DNA of 14,932 nucleotides from JAZDGL01 sp043806975 (GCA_043806975.1 JAZDGL010000027.1:1-14932), one strand, 5' to 3'; counted from the stretch's first letter, positions 7,191 to 14,598 are shown. Notes: generated by a model not told the origin, from the letters alone. Numbers and translations: made by a program.

Positions 7191-7787
7191 CGCGGAGAAA
7201 ATTTTTTGTTCAGAAATAGGACCTTCGCGGAGAATTTTTCCCGTCCGCGTATCAAAAATTGTGCTTACGCGAACAGATTCGTCCAAGTCGCCAACATCAA
7301 TAACAGCAGAAACTTCCTTCCCAAAAAGTTCCTGTATCTCTCCAATCTTATACATACTCGGCTTGCCGTGGATATTTACGGTTGTGGTCGTTATCGGCGA
7401 ACCAAATTTTTTTATCAGCTCCAAAGCGATTTTATTCGCGGGAATTCTAAACGCAATTCCATTTTCAGAAGAACTTATCCAATTAAATTTTTCCCTATCT
7501 TTTTTATCAACAATCAAATTTATTTGTCCTGGCATCAAAGCGCCTGCAATTTTTACCGCTTTCTCATTAAGCGCGGCGAAATCCCCTAATTGCCGCAAAG
7601 AACTGACTAAAATTGTCATCGGTTTTTTAGAATTATTGTCATCTTTTATTTTATGGATTTTTCCCACCGCGGATTGATTTTTCGCGTCGCATCCGAAAGA
7701 ATAACAACTTTCAGAAGGATAAATTATAATACCGCCTTGTTTTAAGGCAATAATTGCTTCCTGAATTTGGCGGTCAATATTTTTCAT
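7182..7787 (-). CDS. tsaC: Sua5/YciO/YrdC-family threonylcarbamoyl-AMP synthase-like protein
   Basis: With the chosen start the protein has 201 residues, the normal size of the single-domain family. These enzymes make threonylcarbamoyl-AMP from threonine, bicarbonate and ATP for the t6A modification of tRNA. Visible motifs are PSESCYSFGCDA (24-35, normally PTET-YGLG-DA), SKKPMTILV (53-61), MPGQINLIV (85-93), TTTVNIHGKPS (134-144) and STIFD with REGP near the end. The Lys-x-Arg pair of the catalytic site reads KDD (48-50), so the Arg is missing, and Ser-x-Asn reads TVN; activity, or YrdC versus YciO identity, is uncertain. A longer frame reaching 7913 was rejected because it translates a dispersed repeat (VGANLCVRPLW) and overlaps the upstream gene. 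Confidence 0.85.
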   Translation of the reverse strand: MKNIDRQIQEAIIALKQGGIIIYPSESCYSFGCDAKNQSAVGKIHKIKDDNNSKKPMTILVSSLRQLGDFAALNEKAVKIAGALMPGQINLIVDKKDREKFNWISSSENGIAFRIPANKIALELIKKFGSPITTTTVNIHGKPSMYKIGEIQELFGKEVSAVIDVGDLDESVRVSTIFDTRTGKILREGPISEQKIFSALL

Positions 7788-7800
7788 ACAAGTCCATAAC

Positions 7801-7826
7801 GGGCGAACACACAGGTTCGCCCCTAC
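7801..7826. repeat. Dispersed hairpin repeat, copy C, upstream of tsaC
   Basis: The arms GGGCGAAC and GTTCGCCC pair perfectly around ACACAG, followed by CTAC. It lies between the coiled-coil gene and tsaC, 13 bases before the chosen tsaC start, and could influence its translation. It happens to keep the tsaC frame open upstream. Confidence 0.85.
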
Positions 7827-7869
7827 TGAGATAAACCCACCCTTGCAAAAAATGAAATTATCACCAATC

Positions 7870-8865
7870 TTAACTTTCTTTATCTTTTTTTTCTTTTTGA
7901 GAAATTTCGGCAAGTTTAATCTGCTGTTTTATGCCAGAAGCATTTTCAACAATAACTGTTGCCAAATCTTGAGCACGCTGGCTAGATTCCGCAAGTGATT
8001 TTTTAAGAGCAAGGATTTCATTCGCTTGACTTTTAATAATTTCTTGCTGGCTTTCAGCTTTTGCTTCAAATATTTCTTCTTTTGATTTTCTTTTCTGCTC
8101 AATTATCTGCCTTTCTGTATCAAAATCCTTTTGCAAAATTTTTGCAATTTTTTCTTTAGCTTCATTCACAGCTTCTTCTAATTTCCGAGGAAATTCTTCA
8201 ACATTTTTTCGCATAATTTCAACTTCTTCTTTCTGCTTGGCTAGATCATCTTCCCTCTTGGCTATTTCTGCCTTCCTGTTTTCAATATCATCCTGCTCTT
8301 TGGAACGAATTTTCGCTTGCACTAAATTATATTCATCTTGCTCTTTTTTACGATCAATTTTCAAATTATACTTATATTCTTCCTGCTCTCTTTGCCATTC
8401 TTTCCTCTTTTGACTGGCTTCTTCCTGCAATTCCGCTTCATTCTTGATTTTTTGCGCTTCTATTTCTTTTTTCTTCGCATCAAAATCCGCAATTAGCACC
8501 TGCAAAACATCGGCAGAAAGTTTTATATTATAAATTTCTTCCAGCCGCTTTGCCTCAATCCCAATTGCCTCGCGAAGATCGTTTAGCTTTCCACTTTCTG
8601 CAATCATCTGATTTTGCGTTTCGCTAAAATTTGCAACAATTTTCTTTTTCAATGCGTCAATTTCGTTTTCTAAAGAATCGGGAGAAAAACCAGCTGTTCT
8701 TTCTAAAATTTTTTCCTCTTCTTTTTTGATTTCCACTTCTTGGTTTAATGGCAACCTGCCTTTTTGCACTTCCTCAAATTTGCTCCTTATCTTTTCATAC
8801 GCATTGAAAAGCTCGGCTTTCGTGCTTTTCAATGAAATTTCTTCTAAATTTTCTTGTTTTTGCAT
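7870..8865 (-). CDS. Coiled-coil protein of unknown function
   Basis: I do not recognise this 331-residue protein. Nearly all of it is rich in Lys, Glu, Gln, Ala and Ile with heptad spacing, predicting long coiled coils, roughly residues 10-60, 70-120 and 130-315. A less charged segment, IYNIKLSADVLQVLIADF (about 111-128), could be a small folded break. There is no signal peptide, membrane segment or cysteine, so it is probably cytoplasmic and oligomeric. The start is supported by an AAAGGA ribosome-binding site about six bases upstream. It lies between dnaJ and tsaC on the same strand, separated from dnaJ by a repeat-filled 249-base gap, so membership in the heat-shock operon is unproven. 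Structural or scaffold roles are possible but cannot be shown here. Confidence 0.8.
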   Translation of the reverse strand: MQKQENLEEISLKSTKAELFNAYEKIRSKFEEVQKGRLPLNQEVEIKKEEEKILERTAGFSPDSLENEIDALKKKIVANFSETQNQMIAESGKLNDLREAIGIEAKRLEEIYNIKLSADVLQVLIADFDAKKKEIEAQKIKNEAELQEEASQKRKEWQREQEEYKYNLKIDRKKEQDEYNLVQAKIRSKEQDDIENRKAEIAKREDDLAKQKEEVEIMRKNVEEFPRKLEEAVNEAKEKIAKILQKDFDTERQIIEQKRKSKEEIFEAKAESQQEIIKSQANEILALKKSLAESSQRAQDLATVIVENASGIKQQIKLAEISQKEKKDKES

Positions 8866-8929
8866 AAATTTCCTTTCTTTTTGCTTGTTTTACTTATTAA
8901 AAACACCCTTTTTAAAAATTTCCGAAAAA

Positions 8930-9000
8930 CAAATTTATTTACAAAACCCCCTTCATCCCCCCTTATTAAGGGGGAAAATATCGGAATTTATTTTAAAATC
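8930..9000. repeat. Dispersed repeat unit with C-run/G-run hairpin and CGGAATTT tail
   Basis: The unit contains ACAAATTTATTT, then CCCCCTT (8958-8964) pairing with AAGGGGG (8968-8974), then AATATCGGAATTTATTTTAA. A closely matching unit begins at 14700, and related tails occur at 13845 and 14865. It occupies the gap between dnaJ and the coiled-coil gene. No T-run suggests termination. Confidence 0.8.
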
Positions 9001-9059
9001 ACCTAATTTTTCTTATTTTATCCCTTCCAAAACAAAAAAGCAACCTGACCAACCCCTTC

Positions 9060-9085
9060 AGGCGAACACACAGGTTCGCCCCTAC
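9060..9085. repeat. Dispersed hairpin repeat, copy D, after dnaJ
   Basis: The arms GGCGAAC and GTTCGCC pair around ACACAG, followed by CCTACACAAA. It matches the copy at 7801. A TGTCGCTAAAT motif follows at 9092-9102, resembling the end of the TGTCGC elements but without a visible partner. Confidence 0.85.
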
Positions 9086-9114
9086 ACAAACTGTCGCTAA
9101 ATATAACTCCTTCT

Positions 9115-10233
9115 TTATAACTCTTCTTCCAGCTCTTCTAAAAGTTTTTTTGCTTTGCGGGAGAGGCGCTTTGGAGTGGCGACTTTAATTTCCACAAATT
9201 GATCGCCGCGAGATCCTCGCGATGGAATTCCCCTGCCGCGCAAACGAAAAATTTCTCCCGATTGAGTTCCTGCGGGAATTTTCATTTCAACTTCTCCTTC
9301 AACTGTGGGAACATCAACCTTTCCTCCCAAAGCGGCTTCCGAAAAATTTATAAAAAGAGTATAAAAAATGTTCGCCCCTTCCCGTTTAAAATGCGGATGC
9401 GGCTTTAAACGAATTTTTATATAAAGATCGCCTTGCGCCCCGCCCATTTCTCCCGCGCCGCCTTTACCGCGCAAAACCAATGCCTGACCATCTTCAATTC
9501 CCGCGGGAATTTCCACTTTTATAGTTTCATAATCTTTTATCCTGCCGTCCCCTCCGCATTTACGACATTTCTTTTCTGGAATTTTTCCTGTTCCCTTGCA
9601 AGTGGGGCAAACTCTAACCTGTGTGAATGACCCCAAAAAAGTTTTTCGCGTTTCTTGCTTTTGCCCCGCGCCTCCGCAAGCCGCGCACTTAACCAAAGAC
9701 GATCCTGCCTCTGCTCCTGATCCGCCGCAAGCCGCGCACTTAACCGCCTTATAAAGTTTTATTTCTTTTTCCACCCCAAAAACCATCTCTTCAAAAGTTA
9801 TTTCCATATCAACTGCAATATCTTCCCCTTTTGGCCTGCTTTTTTCTCGCGCGCCCCTGCCGCCTGCCTGCCCCTCAAAAAAATCATCAAAAATATCTTC
9901 TAAATTTACTTTAAATCCTGAAAAATTAAATCCCCCCTTGTCTGTTCCCCCGCCAAATCCTCTTTGGAAACCTGAAAAATCCCATCCCCCATTCTGACCC
10001 GAAAAACCGCCCGCTCCCGCGCCGTTAAAGGTTTGTCCAAACTGATCATATTGCTGGCGCTTCGCCTTATCGGAAAGCGTTTGATAAGCCTCGTTTATTT
10101 CTTTAAATTTGGCTTCGTCTCCGCCTTGCTTGTCTGGATGATATTGATGCGCAAGCTTTCTGTAAGCTTTTTTAATTTCTTCATCGCTTGCAGAGCGCGA
10201 GACGCCGAGAATATCGTAATAGTTTTTTGCCAT
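9115..10233 (-). CDS. dnaJ: Chaperone DnaJ (Hsp40)
   Basis: This 372-residue protein has the full type I DnaJ layout. The J domain (about 1-70) carries His-Pro-Asp at 32-34, which triggers DnaK ATP hydrolysis. A Gly/Phe-rich linker follows (about 70-125). The zinc-binding domain has four CxxCxGxG-type repeats, with cysteines at 166/169, 183/186, 209/212 and 223/226. The substrate-binding C-terminal domains complete it. DnaJ delivers unfolded proteins to DnaK. The start fits the usual AKNYYDILGV opening, though no strong ribosome-binding site is seen upstream. It is separated from the DUF3467 gene by a 206-base gap containing two repeats, which may affect its relative expression. Confidence 0.98.
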   Translation of the reverse strand: MAKNYYDILGVSRSASDEEIKKAYRKLAHQYHPDKQGGDEAKFKEINEAYQTLSDKAKRQQYDQFGQTFNGAGAGGFSGQNGGWDFSGFQRGFGGGTDKGGFNFSGFKVNLEDIFDDFFEGQAGGRGAREKSRPKGEDIAVDMEITFEEMVFGVEKEIKLYKAVKCAACGGSGAEAGSSLVKCAACGGAGQKQETRKTFLGSFTQVRVCPTCKGTGKIPEKKCRKCGGDGRIKDYETIKVEIPAGIEDGQALVLRGKGGAGEMGGAQGDLYIKIRLKPHPHFKREGANIFYTLFINFSEAALGGKVDVPTVEGEVEMKIPAGTQSGEIFRLRGRGIPSRGSRGDQFVEIKVATPKRLSRKAKKLLEELEEEL

Positions 10234-10265
10234 AATTTACTATAAAAAAATTGTTAACTCCGAAC

Positions 10266-10295
10266 GGGCGGACACGCAGATCCGCCCCTACAAAA
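10266..10295. repeat. Dispersed hairpin repeat, copy E, upstream of dnaJ
   Basis: The arms GGGCGGA and TCCGCCC pair around a loop containing CACGCAG, followed by CCTACAAAA. Compared with the 7801 copy, an A-T pair has become G-C on both arms, a compensating change. It sits 33 bases before the dnaJ start. Confidence 0.85.
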
Positions 10296-10307
10296 CCATC
10301 ATGGAGC

Positions 10308-10404
10308 TGTCGCCGAATAGCAAAATTTACAATTTTTGAAAAATCTTTTGGCTTAATAAAGCCTAAAAAATTTCAGAATTTTGTAAAAAACGCATTTGGC
10401 GACA
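10308..10404. mobile_element. Possible MITE-like element 2, long imperfect palindrome upstream of dnaJ
   Basis: The ends TGTCGCCGAAT (10308-10318) and ATTTGGCGACA (10394-10404) match at 10 of 11 positions as inverted copies. Partial pairing continues to a central GGCTT/AAGCC hairpin (10350-10363) with loop AATA, so the whole 97 bases can fold. CCATCAT occurs outside both ends (10296-10302 and 10408-10414), a few bases away, and may be a target-site remnant. It encodes no protein. Confidence 0.5.
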
Positions 10405-10439
10405 CGCCCATCATACCACATTACCCAAAAAATAAATTT

Positions 10440-10757
10440 TTATTTTCCCCTATCCCGAAAACCGAGCTGATTTTCAGGCGATTCAGATTCTGCTATTTTT
10501 CCAAACGCTCCTTCATATTTTTTAAGGCTGTCCGCCAAAACCGCCGCCACTCTTTTTAAATGCCCTGGATTCATTATTACTCTTGTGTTGACAATCCCTT
10601 GCGGTGGAAAGAGGTTGAGAAAATCTAAAATAAATTCCTCTTTTGTATGACTCACCGTCATTGCGTTCGCATAAACTCCTCTTAAAACTTCGTCAGAAAC
10701 TTTAATTTGGATTGTTTTTTCTGGCTGTTTTGTTTCGTTTAGCTGATTTTGTTCCAT
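10440..10757 (-). CDS. DUF3467 small protein between dnaK and dnaJ
   Basis: This 105-residue protein matches my memory of the DUF3467 family: YANAMTVSHTKEEFILDF (29-46) followed by FPPQG, VNTRVIMNPGHLKR and a Tyr-Glu-x-x-Phe-Gly motif (KKYEGAFG, about 79-86). The family has no established function. The N-terminal 15 residues are polar and probably disordered. It has no signal peptide or membrane segment. It lies 80 bases after dnaK and 206 bases before dnaJ on the same strand, so it is probably transcribed with the chaperones, suggesting a stress or protein-quality role; this is inference from position only. No strong ribosome-binding site precedes the ATG. Confidence 0.85.
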   Translation of the reverse strand: MEQNQLNETKQPEKTIQIKVSDEVLRGVYANAMTVSHTKEEFILDFLNLFPPQGIVNTRVIMNPGHLKRVAAVLADSLKKYEGAFGKIAESESPENQLGFRDRGK

Positions 10758-10796
10758 AATTTTATTTCTTATTTATTTAGAAAATACCTCCCCCTG

Positions 10797-10819
10797 CCCC
10801 CTCCTCCGAAAGGAGGGGG
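10797..10819. repeat. C-run/G-run hairpin between dnaK and the DUF3467 gene
   Basis: CCCCCTCCT (10797-10805) pairs with AGGAGGGGG (10811-10819) around loop CCGAA. It is 18 bases after the dnaK stop. No T-run follows on the minus strand, so it is not a standard terminator, but it might stabilise the dnaK message end or mark a processing point. Confidence 0.75.
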
Positions 10820-10837
10820 GATCATACTTGCAATTTT

Positions 10838-12712
10838 CTATTTTTTCTCTTTGAATTCCGCTTCCTCTGGACCTTTTTTATCTGTTTCCCCGCCAGTTTC
10901 GGCTTGTCCCGCTTGCTGATACATTTGAGTTCCGATTTTTTGCAAAATCTGCCCTAGCGAATCCACCGCTTTTTTGATTTCTTCCAAATTCTCGCCATCT
11001 TTCGCCTTTTTCAACACTTCTATTTTTTCGTTTGCTTCTTTTTTATCAGCATCGCTAACCTTGTCTCCCGCATCGCGCAAAGTCTTTTCCGCAGTATAAA
11101 CCAGTGTCTCAGCGCTATTTTTCGCCTCAATCGTTTCTCTCCTTTTCTTATCTTCTCCCGCATGGACTTCCGCATCTTTTTTCATTTTTTCAATATCGTC
11201 TTTACTTAACCCAGAAGATGCCTGAATTGTAATTTTTTGCTCTTTTCCTGTTGCCTTATCTTTCGCGGAAACATTTAAAATTCCGCTCGCATCAATATCA
11301 AAGGAAACCTCAACCTGCGGCACTCCTCGCGGCGCAGGAGGGATTCCATCCAGCATAAACCTTCCAAGCAATTTATTATCGCCCGCCATTTCGCGCTCAC
11401 CCTGCAAAATATGAATTTCCACGGAAGTTTGGCTATCCGCCGCAGTAGAAAATACCTGATTTTTCCTCGTCGGAATTGTAGTATTTTTTTCAATCAGCCT
11501 AGTCATAACTCCACCCAAAGTTTCTATCCCCAAAGAAAGCGGCGTTACATCCAAAAGCAAAACATCCTTAACTTCTCCCTGTAAAATTCCTCCCTGTATA
11601 GCTGCTCCAACCGCGACAACCTCATCGGGATTTACCCCAGTATGCGGCTTTTTACCAAAAAACTTTTCCACAGTTTGATAAACCAGCGGCATTCTTGTCT
11701 GCCCGCCAACCAAAATAATTTCATTTATATCCTTTATATCCAGCTTTGCCTCTTTCAACGCCTCACGACACGGTTCCAAAGTTTTTTCCACCAAATCGCC
11801 TACCAATTCTTCTAGCTTCGCCCTGGTTAATGTCAAATTTAAATGTCTTGGTGTTCCTGCTGAATCAACTGTGATAAACGGCTGGTTTACTTCCGTTTGC
11901 ATTGTTGTTGAAAGTTCGTGCTTCGCTTTTTCAGCCGCCTCTTTCAATCTTTGCAACGCCATCAAATCCTTGGATAAATCAATACCCTCCTGCTTTTTAA
12001 ATTCATCGGCAATCCAACGAATTATTCTTTGATCAAAATCATCTCCGCCCAAATGGGTATCCCCATGAGTCGCCCTCACTTCAATAGTATCTTCGGCAAT
12101 CTCCAAAACAGAAACATCAAAAGTTCCGCCTCCAAGATCATAAACAATCACTTTTTCATCTTTCTTTTTATTAAGCCCGTATGCCAGAGCCGCCGCAGTC
12201 GGTTCATTGATAATCCTTTTCACATTAAAGCCCGCGATTTCTCCCGCATCTTTGGTCGCCTGTCTTTGAGAATCATCAAAATAAGCCGGCACCGTAATTA
12301 TCGCGTCAGTTATTTTTTCTCCTAAACGGTCTTCCGCATCAGCCTTTAATTTCTGCAAAATCATCGCTGAAATTTCCTGCGGAGTATGGTCTTTGCCTCC
12401 CATTTCCACCTTAACTCCTCCGTCGGATTTTTTAATCGCATAAGAAAGCAGTTTTAAATCGCGCTGCACTTCATCATCTTCAAAGCGCCTTCCAACCAAT
12501 CGTTTCACAGAAAAAATCGTATTCTTCGGATTAGTAACCGCCTGCCGTTTCGCAACCATTCCCACAAGCCGTTCTCCCGCTTTGCTAATAGCAACAACCG
12601 ACGGAGTCGTCCTGTTGCCTTCTTTATTTTCTATAATAGTCGGCTCGCCCGCCTCAACTACCGCCATCGCAGAATTAGTTGTGCCAAGGTCAATGCCTAA
12701 AATCTTTGCCAT
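10838..12712 (-). CDS. dnaK: Chaperone DnaK (Hsp70)
   Basis: This 624-residue protein is a complete bacterial Hsp70. The ATPase domain opens with ILGIDLGTTNS (4-14), has the second phosphate motif YDLGGGTFDV (191-200) and the adenosine motif ILVGGQTRMP. The interdomain linker is DVLLLDVTPLSLG. The beta-sandwich peptide-binding domain and helical lid follow. The C-terminal tail is Gln/Gly/Glu/Lys-rich and ends EFKEKK. DnaK binds exposed hydrophobic peptides in an ATP cycle driven by DnaJ and reset by GrpE, all encoded here. A good ribosome-binding site (AAAGGGGA) precedes the ATG. No CIRCE or promoter is seen directly upstream, so expression probably comes from the hrcA promoter. Confidence 0.99.
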   Translation of the reverse strand: MAKILGIDLGTTNSAMAVVEAGEPTIIENKEGNRTTPSVVAISKAGERLVGMVAKRQAVTNPKNTIFSVKRLVGRRFEDDEVQRDLKLLSYAIKKSDGGVKVEMGGKDHTPQEISAMILQKLKADAEDRLGEKITDAIITVPAYFDDSQRQATKDAGEIAGFNVKRIINEPTAAALAYGLNKKKDEKVIVYDLGGGTFDVSVLEIAEDTIEVRATHGDTHLGGDDFDQRIIRWIADEFKKQEGIDLSKDLMALQRLKEAAEKAKHELSTTMQTEVNQPFITVDSAGTPRHLNLTLTRAKLEELVGDLVEKTLEPCREALKEAKLDIKDINEIILVGGQTRMPLVYQTVEKFFGKKPHTGVNPDEVVAVGAAIQGGILQGEVKDVLLLDVTPLSLGIETLGGVMTRLIEKNTTIPTRKNQVFSTAADSQTSVEIHILQGEREMAGDNKLLGRFMLDGIPPAPRGVPQVEVSFDIDASGILNVSAKDKATGKEQKITIQASSGLSKDDIEKMKKDAEVHAGEDKKRRETIEAKNSAETLVYTAEKTLRDAGDKVSDADKKEANEKIEVLKKAKDGENLEEIKKAVDSLGQILQKIGTQMYQQAGQAETGGETDKKGPEEAEFKEKK

Positions 12713-12750
12713 ATTTTTCCCCTTTAATTATTAATTTATTAAATTAAATG

Positions 12751-13167
12751 CTATGATTTTATCTTCACTTCAATCCTTTTCGGAATTGCTTTTTCTTCTT
12801 TTGGAATTGCGACATAAAGAATTCCATTCTTAAATTCAGCTTTTGCCTCGCCTGCCTTTACGGAAACAGGAAGCATTATTGACCTCTGCAATCTTCCTCT
12901 TCTAATTTCTCTGCGATAATAATTTTCTTCTTTTATTTCTTCGTCTTTTTCGGTCTCCCCCTTTATTGTAAGGACATCTCCCTCAATTGAAATATCAACT
13001 TTTTTAGGATCAATCCCCGGAAGGGATGCCTCAATTTTCACTTCTTTTTCGGTTTGGTAAACATTTATCGCCGGCGCTGTTCTCTCAAATATAGTCGGAA
13101 AAAATCCGTCCACATCATCAAAAAATTTATCTAAATCCGTAGTTGGCGACCATTTAATAATAGCCAT
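12751..13167 (-). CDS. Small heat-shock protein Hsp20 (alpha-crystallin family)
   Basis: This 138-residue protein has a short N-terminal arm (about 1-35), an alpha-crystallin domain (about 36-128) and a brief C-terminal tail. Recognisable parts are INVYQTEKEVKIEASLPGI, the VLTIKGE strand, and FKNGILYVAIPK, the conserved end of the domain. The tail has an I-x-V motif (IEV) that in this family docks into neighbouring subunits. Such proteins assemble into oligomers that hold unfolding proteins until DnaK acts. It lies between grpE and dnaK with a strong AAAGGAG ribosome-binding site. Its place inside an hrcA-grpE-dnaK block is less common and suggests HrcA control. Confidence 0.96.
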   Translation of the reverse strand: MAIIKWSPTTDLDKFFDDVDGFFPTIFERTAPAINVYQTEKEVKIEASLPGIDPKKVDISIEGDVLTIKGETEKDEEIKEENYYRREIRRGRLQRSIMLPVSVKAGEAKAEFKNGILYVAIPKEEKAIPKRIEVKIKS

Positions 13168-13213
13168 AATTTTATTCTCCTTTCATTGATAATTAAAATT
13201 ATTATTAAATTGA

Positions 13214-13741
13214 TTATTTTACTGCCACTTTTGCCGCCCTTATTAGCTTACCATTCAATTTATAACCTTTCCTTAAAACCTTCTTGATCTCCCCTCGCCC
13301 GGGATTATCCTGCTCGGATTGCGAAAAATCCGCCTCCGCCTCGTCCACAGCATCGTGAATTTCTGGATCAAAATCATCGCCTTCTTTCGTCTCAACCGCT
13401 TCAACCCCATTGGCTTTTAACGCATCTTCCAACATTTTTTTAATGTGCGCTATCCCCTTTGTCCATTCCAGCTTTTTTTGATCTTCTGGAATATGTTCCA
13501 AGGAAAGCTCCATATTATCCAAAATCGGAATAAAATCTTCCACAACATTCTCACAGGCAAATTTCCTAAATTCATCCATTAGCTCCTGCTGCCGCCTCTT
13601 AAAGTTAATAAAATCTGCCTTCGCCCGTTTCCACCCTTCCAAATTCTCTTCCGCTTCTTTTTGGCAGTCATCAAATTTGCCTTGCAGCTCGTTAATTTTT
13701 TCCTGTAAACTATTTATTTGTTCGTCTTGTTCATCTTTCAT
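13214..13741 (-). CDS. grpE: Nucleotide exchange factor GrpE
   Basis: This 175-residue protein is of normal GrpE size. The N-terminal half is a long helix that dimerises (about 1-90, including WKRAKADFINFKRRQQE). The C-terminal beta domain carries the family signature: FDPEIHDAV followed by GEIKKVLRKGYKLNGKLIR and AAKVAV at the end. GrpE releases ADP from DnaK and so resets the chaperone cycle. It follows hrcA after a 134-base gap filled by a repeat element, and is 46 bases before hsp20. No strong ribosome-binding site is visible upstream of the ATG. Confidence 0.97.
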   Translation of the reverse strand: MKDEQDEQINSLQEKINELQGKFDDCQKEAEENLEGWKRAKADFINFKRRQQELMDEFRKFACENVVEDFIPILDNMELSLEHIPEDQKKLEWTKGIAHIKKMLEDALKANGVEAVETKEGDDFDPEIHDAVDEAEADFSQSEQDNPGRGEIKKVLRKGYKLNGKLIRAAKVAVK

Positions 13742-13758
13742 ATTTTTATTGATACAAC

Positions 13759-13867
13759 TCTCGCAAAATAAATTTATTTTAAAATCCCTCTTCTACCCAA
13801 GGCAGACCGCCTTGGGCGGTAATCTCCCTTCGAAAAGGGAGAAAATATCGGAATTTGTTTTGCGACA
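13759..13867. mobile_element. Possible MITE-like element 3 between hrcA and grpE
   Basis: The ends TCTCGCAAAATAAAT (13759-13773) and ATTTGTTTTGCGACA (13853-13867) are inverted copies matching at 13 of 15 positions. TACAA lies just outside both ends (13753-13757 and 13870-13874), a possible short target duplication. Inside are two hairpins: CCCAAGGC/GCCTTGGG (13796-13816) and CTCCCTT/AAGGGAG (near 13824-13841). Most of the sequence recurs at 14758-14887. Confidence 0.55.
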
Positions 13868-13875
13868 GCTACAAA

Positions 13876-14592
13876 TTAATTTTTTCCTAATAATCCTCTT
13901 ACAAATTCAACTAGCGGGATATTTTTATCGTATCGCATTCTTTTCGGACCGACTATCGCGATATATCCTTTTCGCCCATCAGGCAAGCCAAAATCAGAAA
14001 TAATCATAGAATAATCGCGCAATTGTGAAATCGGATTTTCTTCACCGATAAATATCTGCGTCCCCTGCTCCAATTTTTTAGGCACAATTTCATCCAGCCA
14101 TTCATCTAAATAATCTAAAATTTCAGCGGCTTGCGCAATTTGATCCAGCTCTGTAAATTCAGAACTTGTCAAAAATTCTTTAATTCCAGATTCATAAAAA
14201 TTTTCATCCTCCAAAAAACCTGCGATAGCAAAAGTCTTGGAAAATCCTGAAAGCAATTTCGCGGTAGTCCTCGCCAGCCTAGCATATTGCGCGCGCGACT
14301 CCAAAAGCTGCAATTCTAAATCCTTTTGCTGATTTAAAGAAAGGGGCTTTTCGCGCATCAACTGATTTACAAAATACCTAAATCCTTGATCTGTCGGCAC
14401 CCGCCCAGCAGAAATATGTGGCTGATGAAGGAATCCTTCCTCTTCCAGCTCCGCCATTTCGGCGCGGATTGTGGCAGGACTAGCAGAAACATACTTTTCT
14501 GCAATTGCATCCGAACCGACAGGAAAGCCCGTTTTTGTATATTCTTCAACAACGGCCGCTAAAATTTGCTCTTTTCTGCTTTCTGTTTCCAT
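13876..14592 (-). CDS. hrcA: Heat-inducible transcription repressor HrcA (short form)
   Basis: This 238-residue protein has the HrcA winged-helix N-terminus: GFPVGSDAIAEKY (22-34), SPATIRAEMAELEEEGFL and the wing motif HISAGRVPTDQGFRYFV. The C-terminal part has IFIGEENPISQLRDYSMII and the GPKRMRYDK motif typical of the family. Usual HrcA is about 340 residues, so roughly 100 are absent from the middle and C-terminal region, probably most of the inserted dimerisation domain. Both ends look intact, so this is a compact form rather than a truncated one. HrcA binds CIRCE and represses heat-shock genes, usually with GroEL as a thermosensing partner. It is the first gene of the block and is autoregulated by the CIRCE upstream. 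Its transcript may lack a leader. Confidence 0.96.
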   Translation of the reverse strand: METESRKEQILAAVVEEYTKTGFPVGSDAIAEKYVSASPATIRAEMAELEEEGFLHQPHISAGRVPTDQGFRYFVNQLMREKPLSLNQQKDLELQLLESRAQYARLARTTAKLLSGFSKTFAIAGFLEDENFYESGIKEFLTSSEFTELDQIAQAAEILDYLDEWLDEIVPKKLEQGTQIFIGEENPISQLRDYSMIISDFGLPDGRKGYIAIVGPKRMRYDKNIPLVEFVRGLLGKN

Positions 14593-14598
14593 ACATTT

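Noticed and set aside
7161..7677. Plus-strand open frames opposite tsaC
   Set aside because: They mirror the coding strand of a recognisable family protein, show no family motif and have no ribosome-binding site of note.
7788..7913. Longer tsaC frame starting at 7913
   Set aside because: The added 42 residues come from a Lys-rich stretch and a translated dispersed repeat, overlap the coiled-coil gene, and do not belong to the family's domain.
9199..10245. Plus-strand open frames opposite dnaJ
   Set aside because: Antisense shadows of a clear DnaJ coding sequence; no recognisable motif.
739..14592. Alternative genetic code (UGA read as Gly or Trp), known in some candidate phyla
   Set aside because: All genes read through at normal family lengths with the standard code, and Trp positions in conserved motifs are encoded without in-frame UGA.
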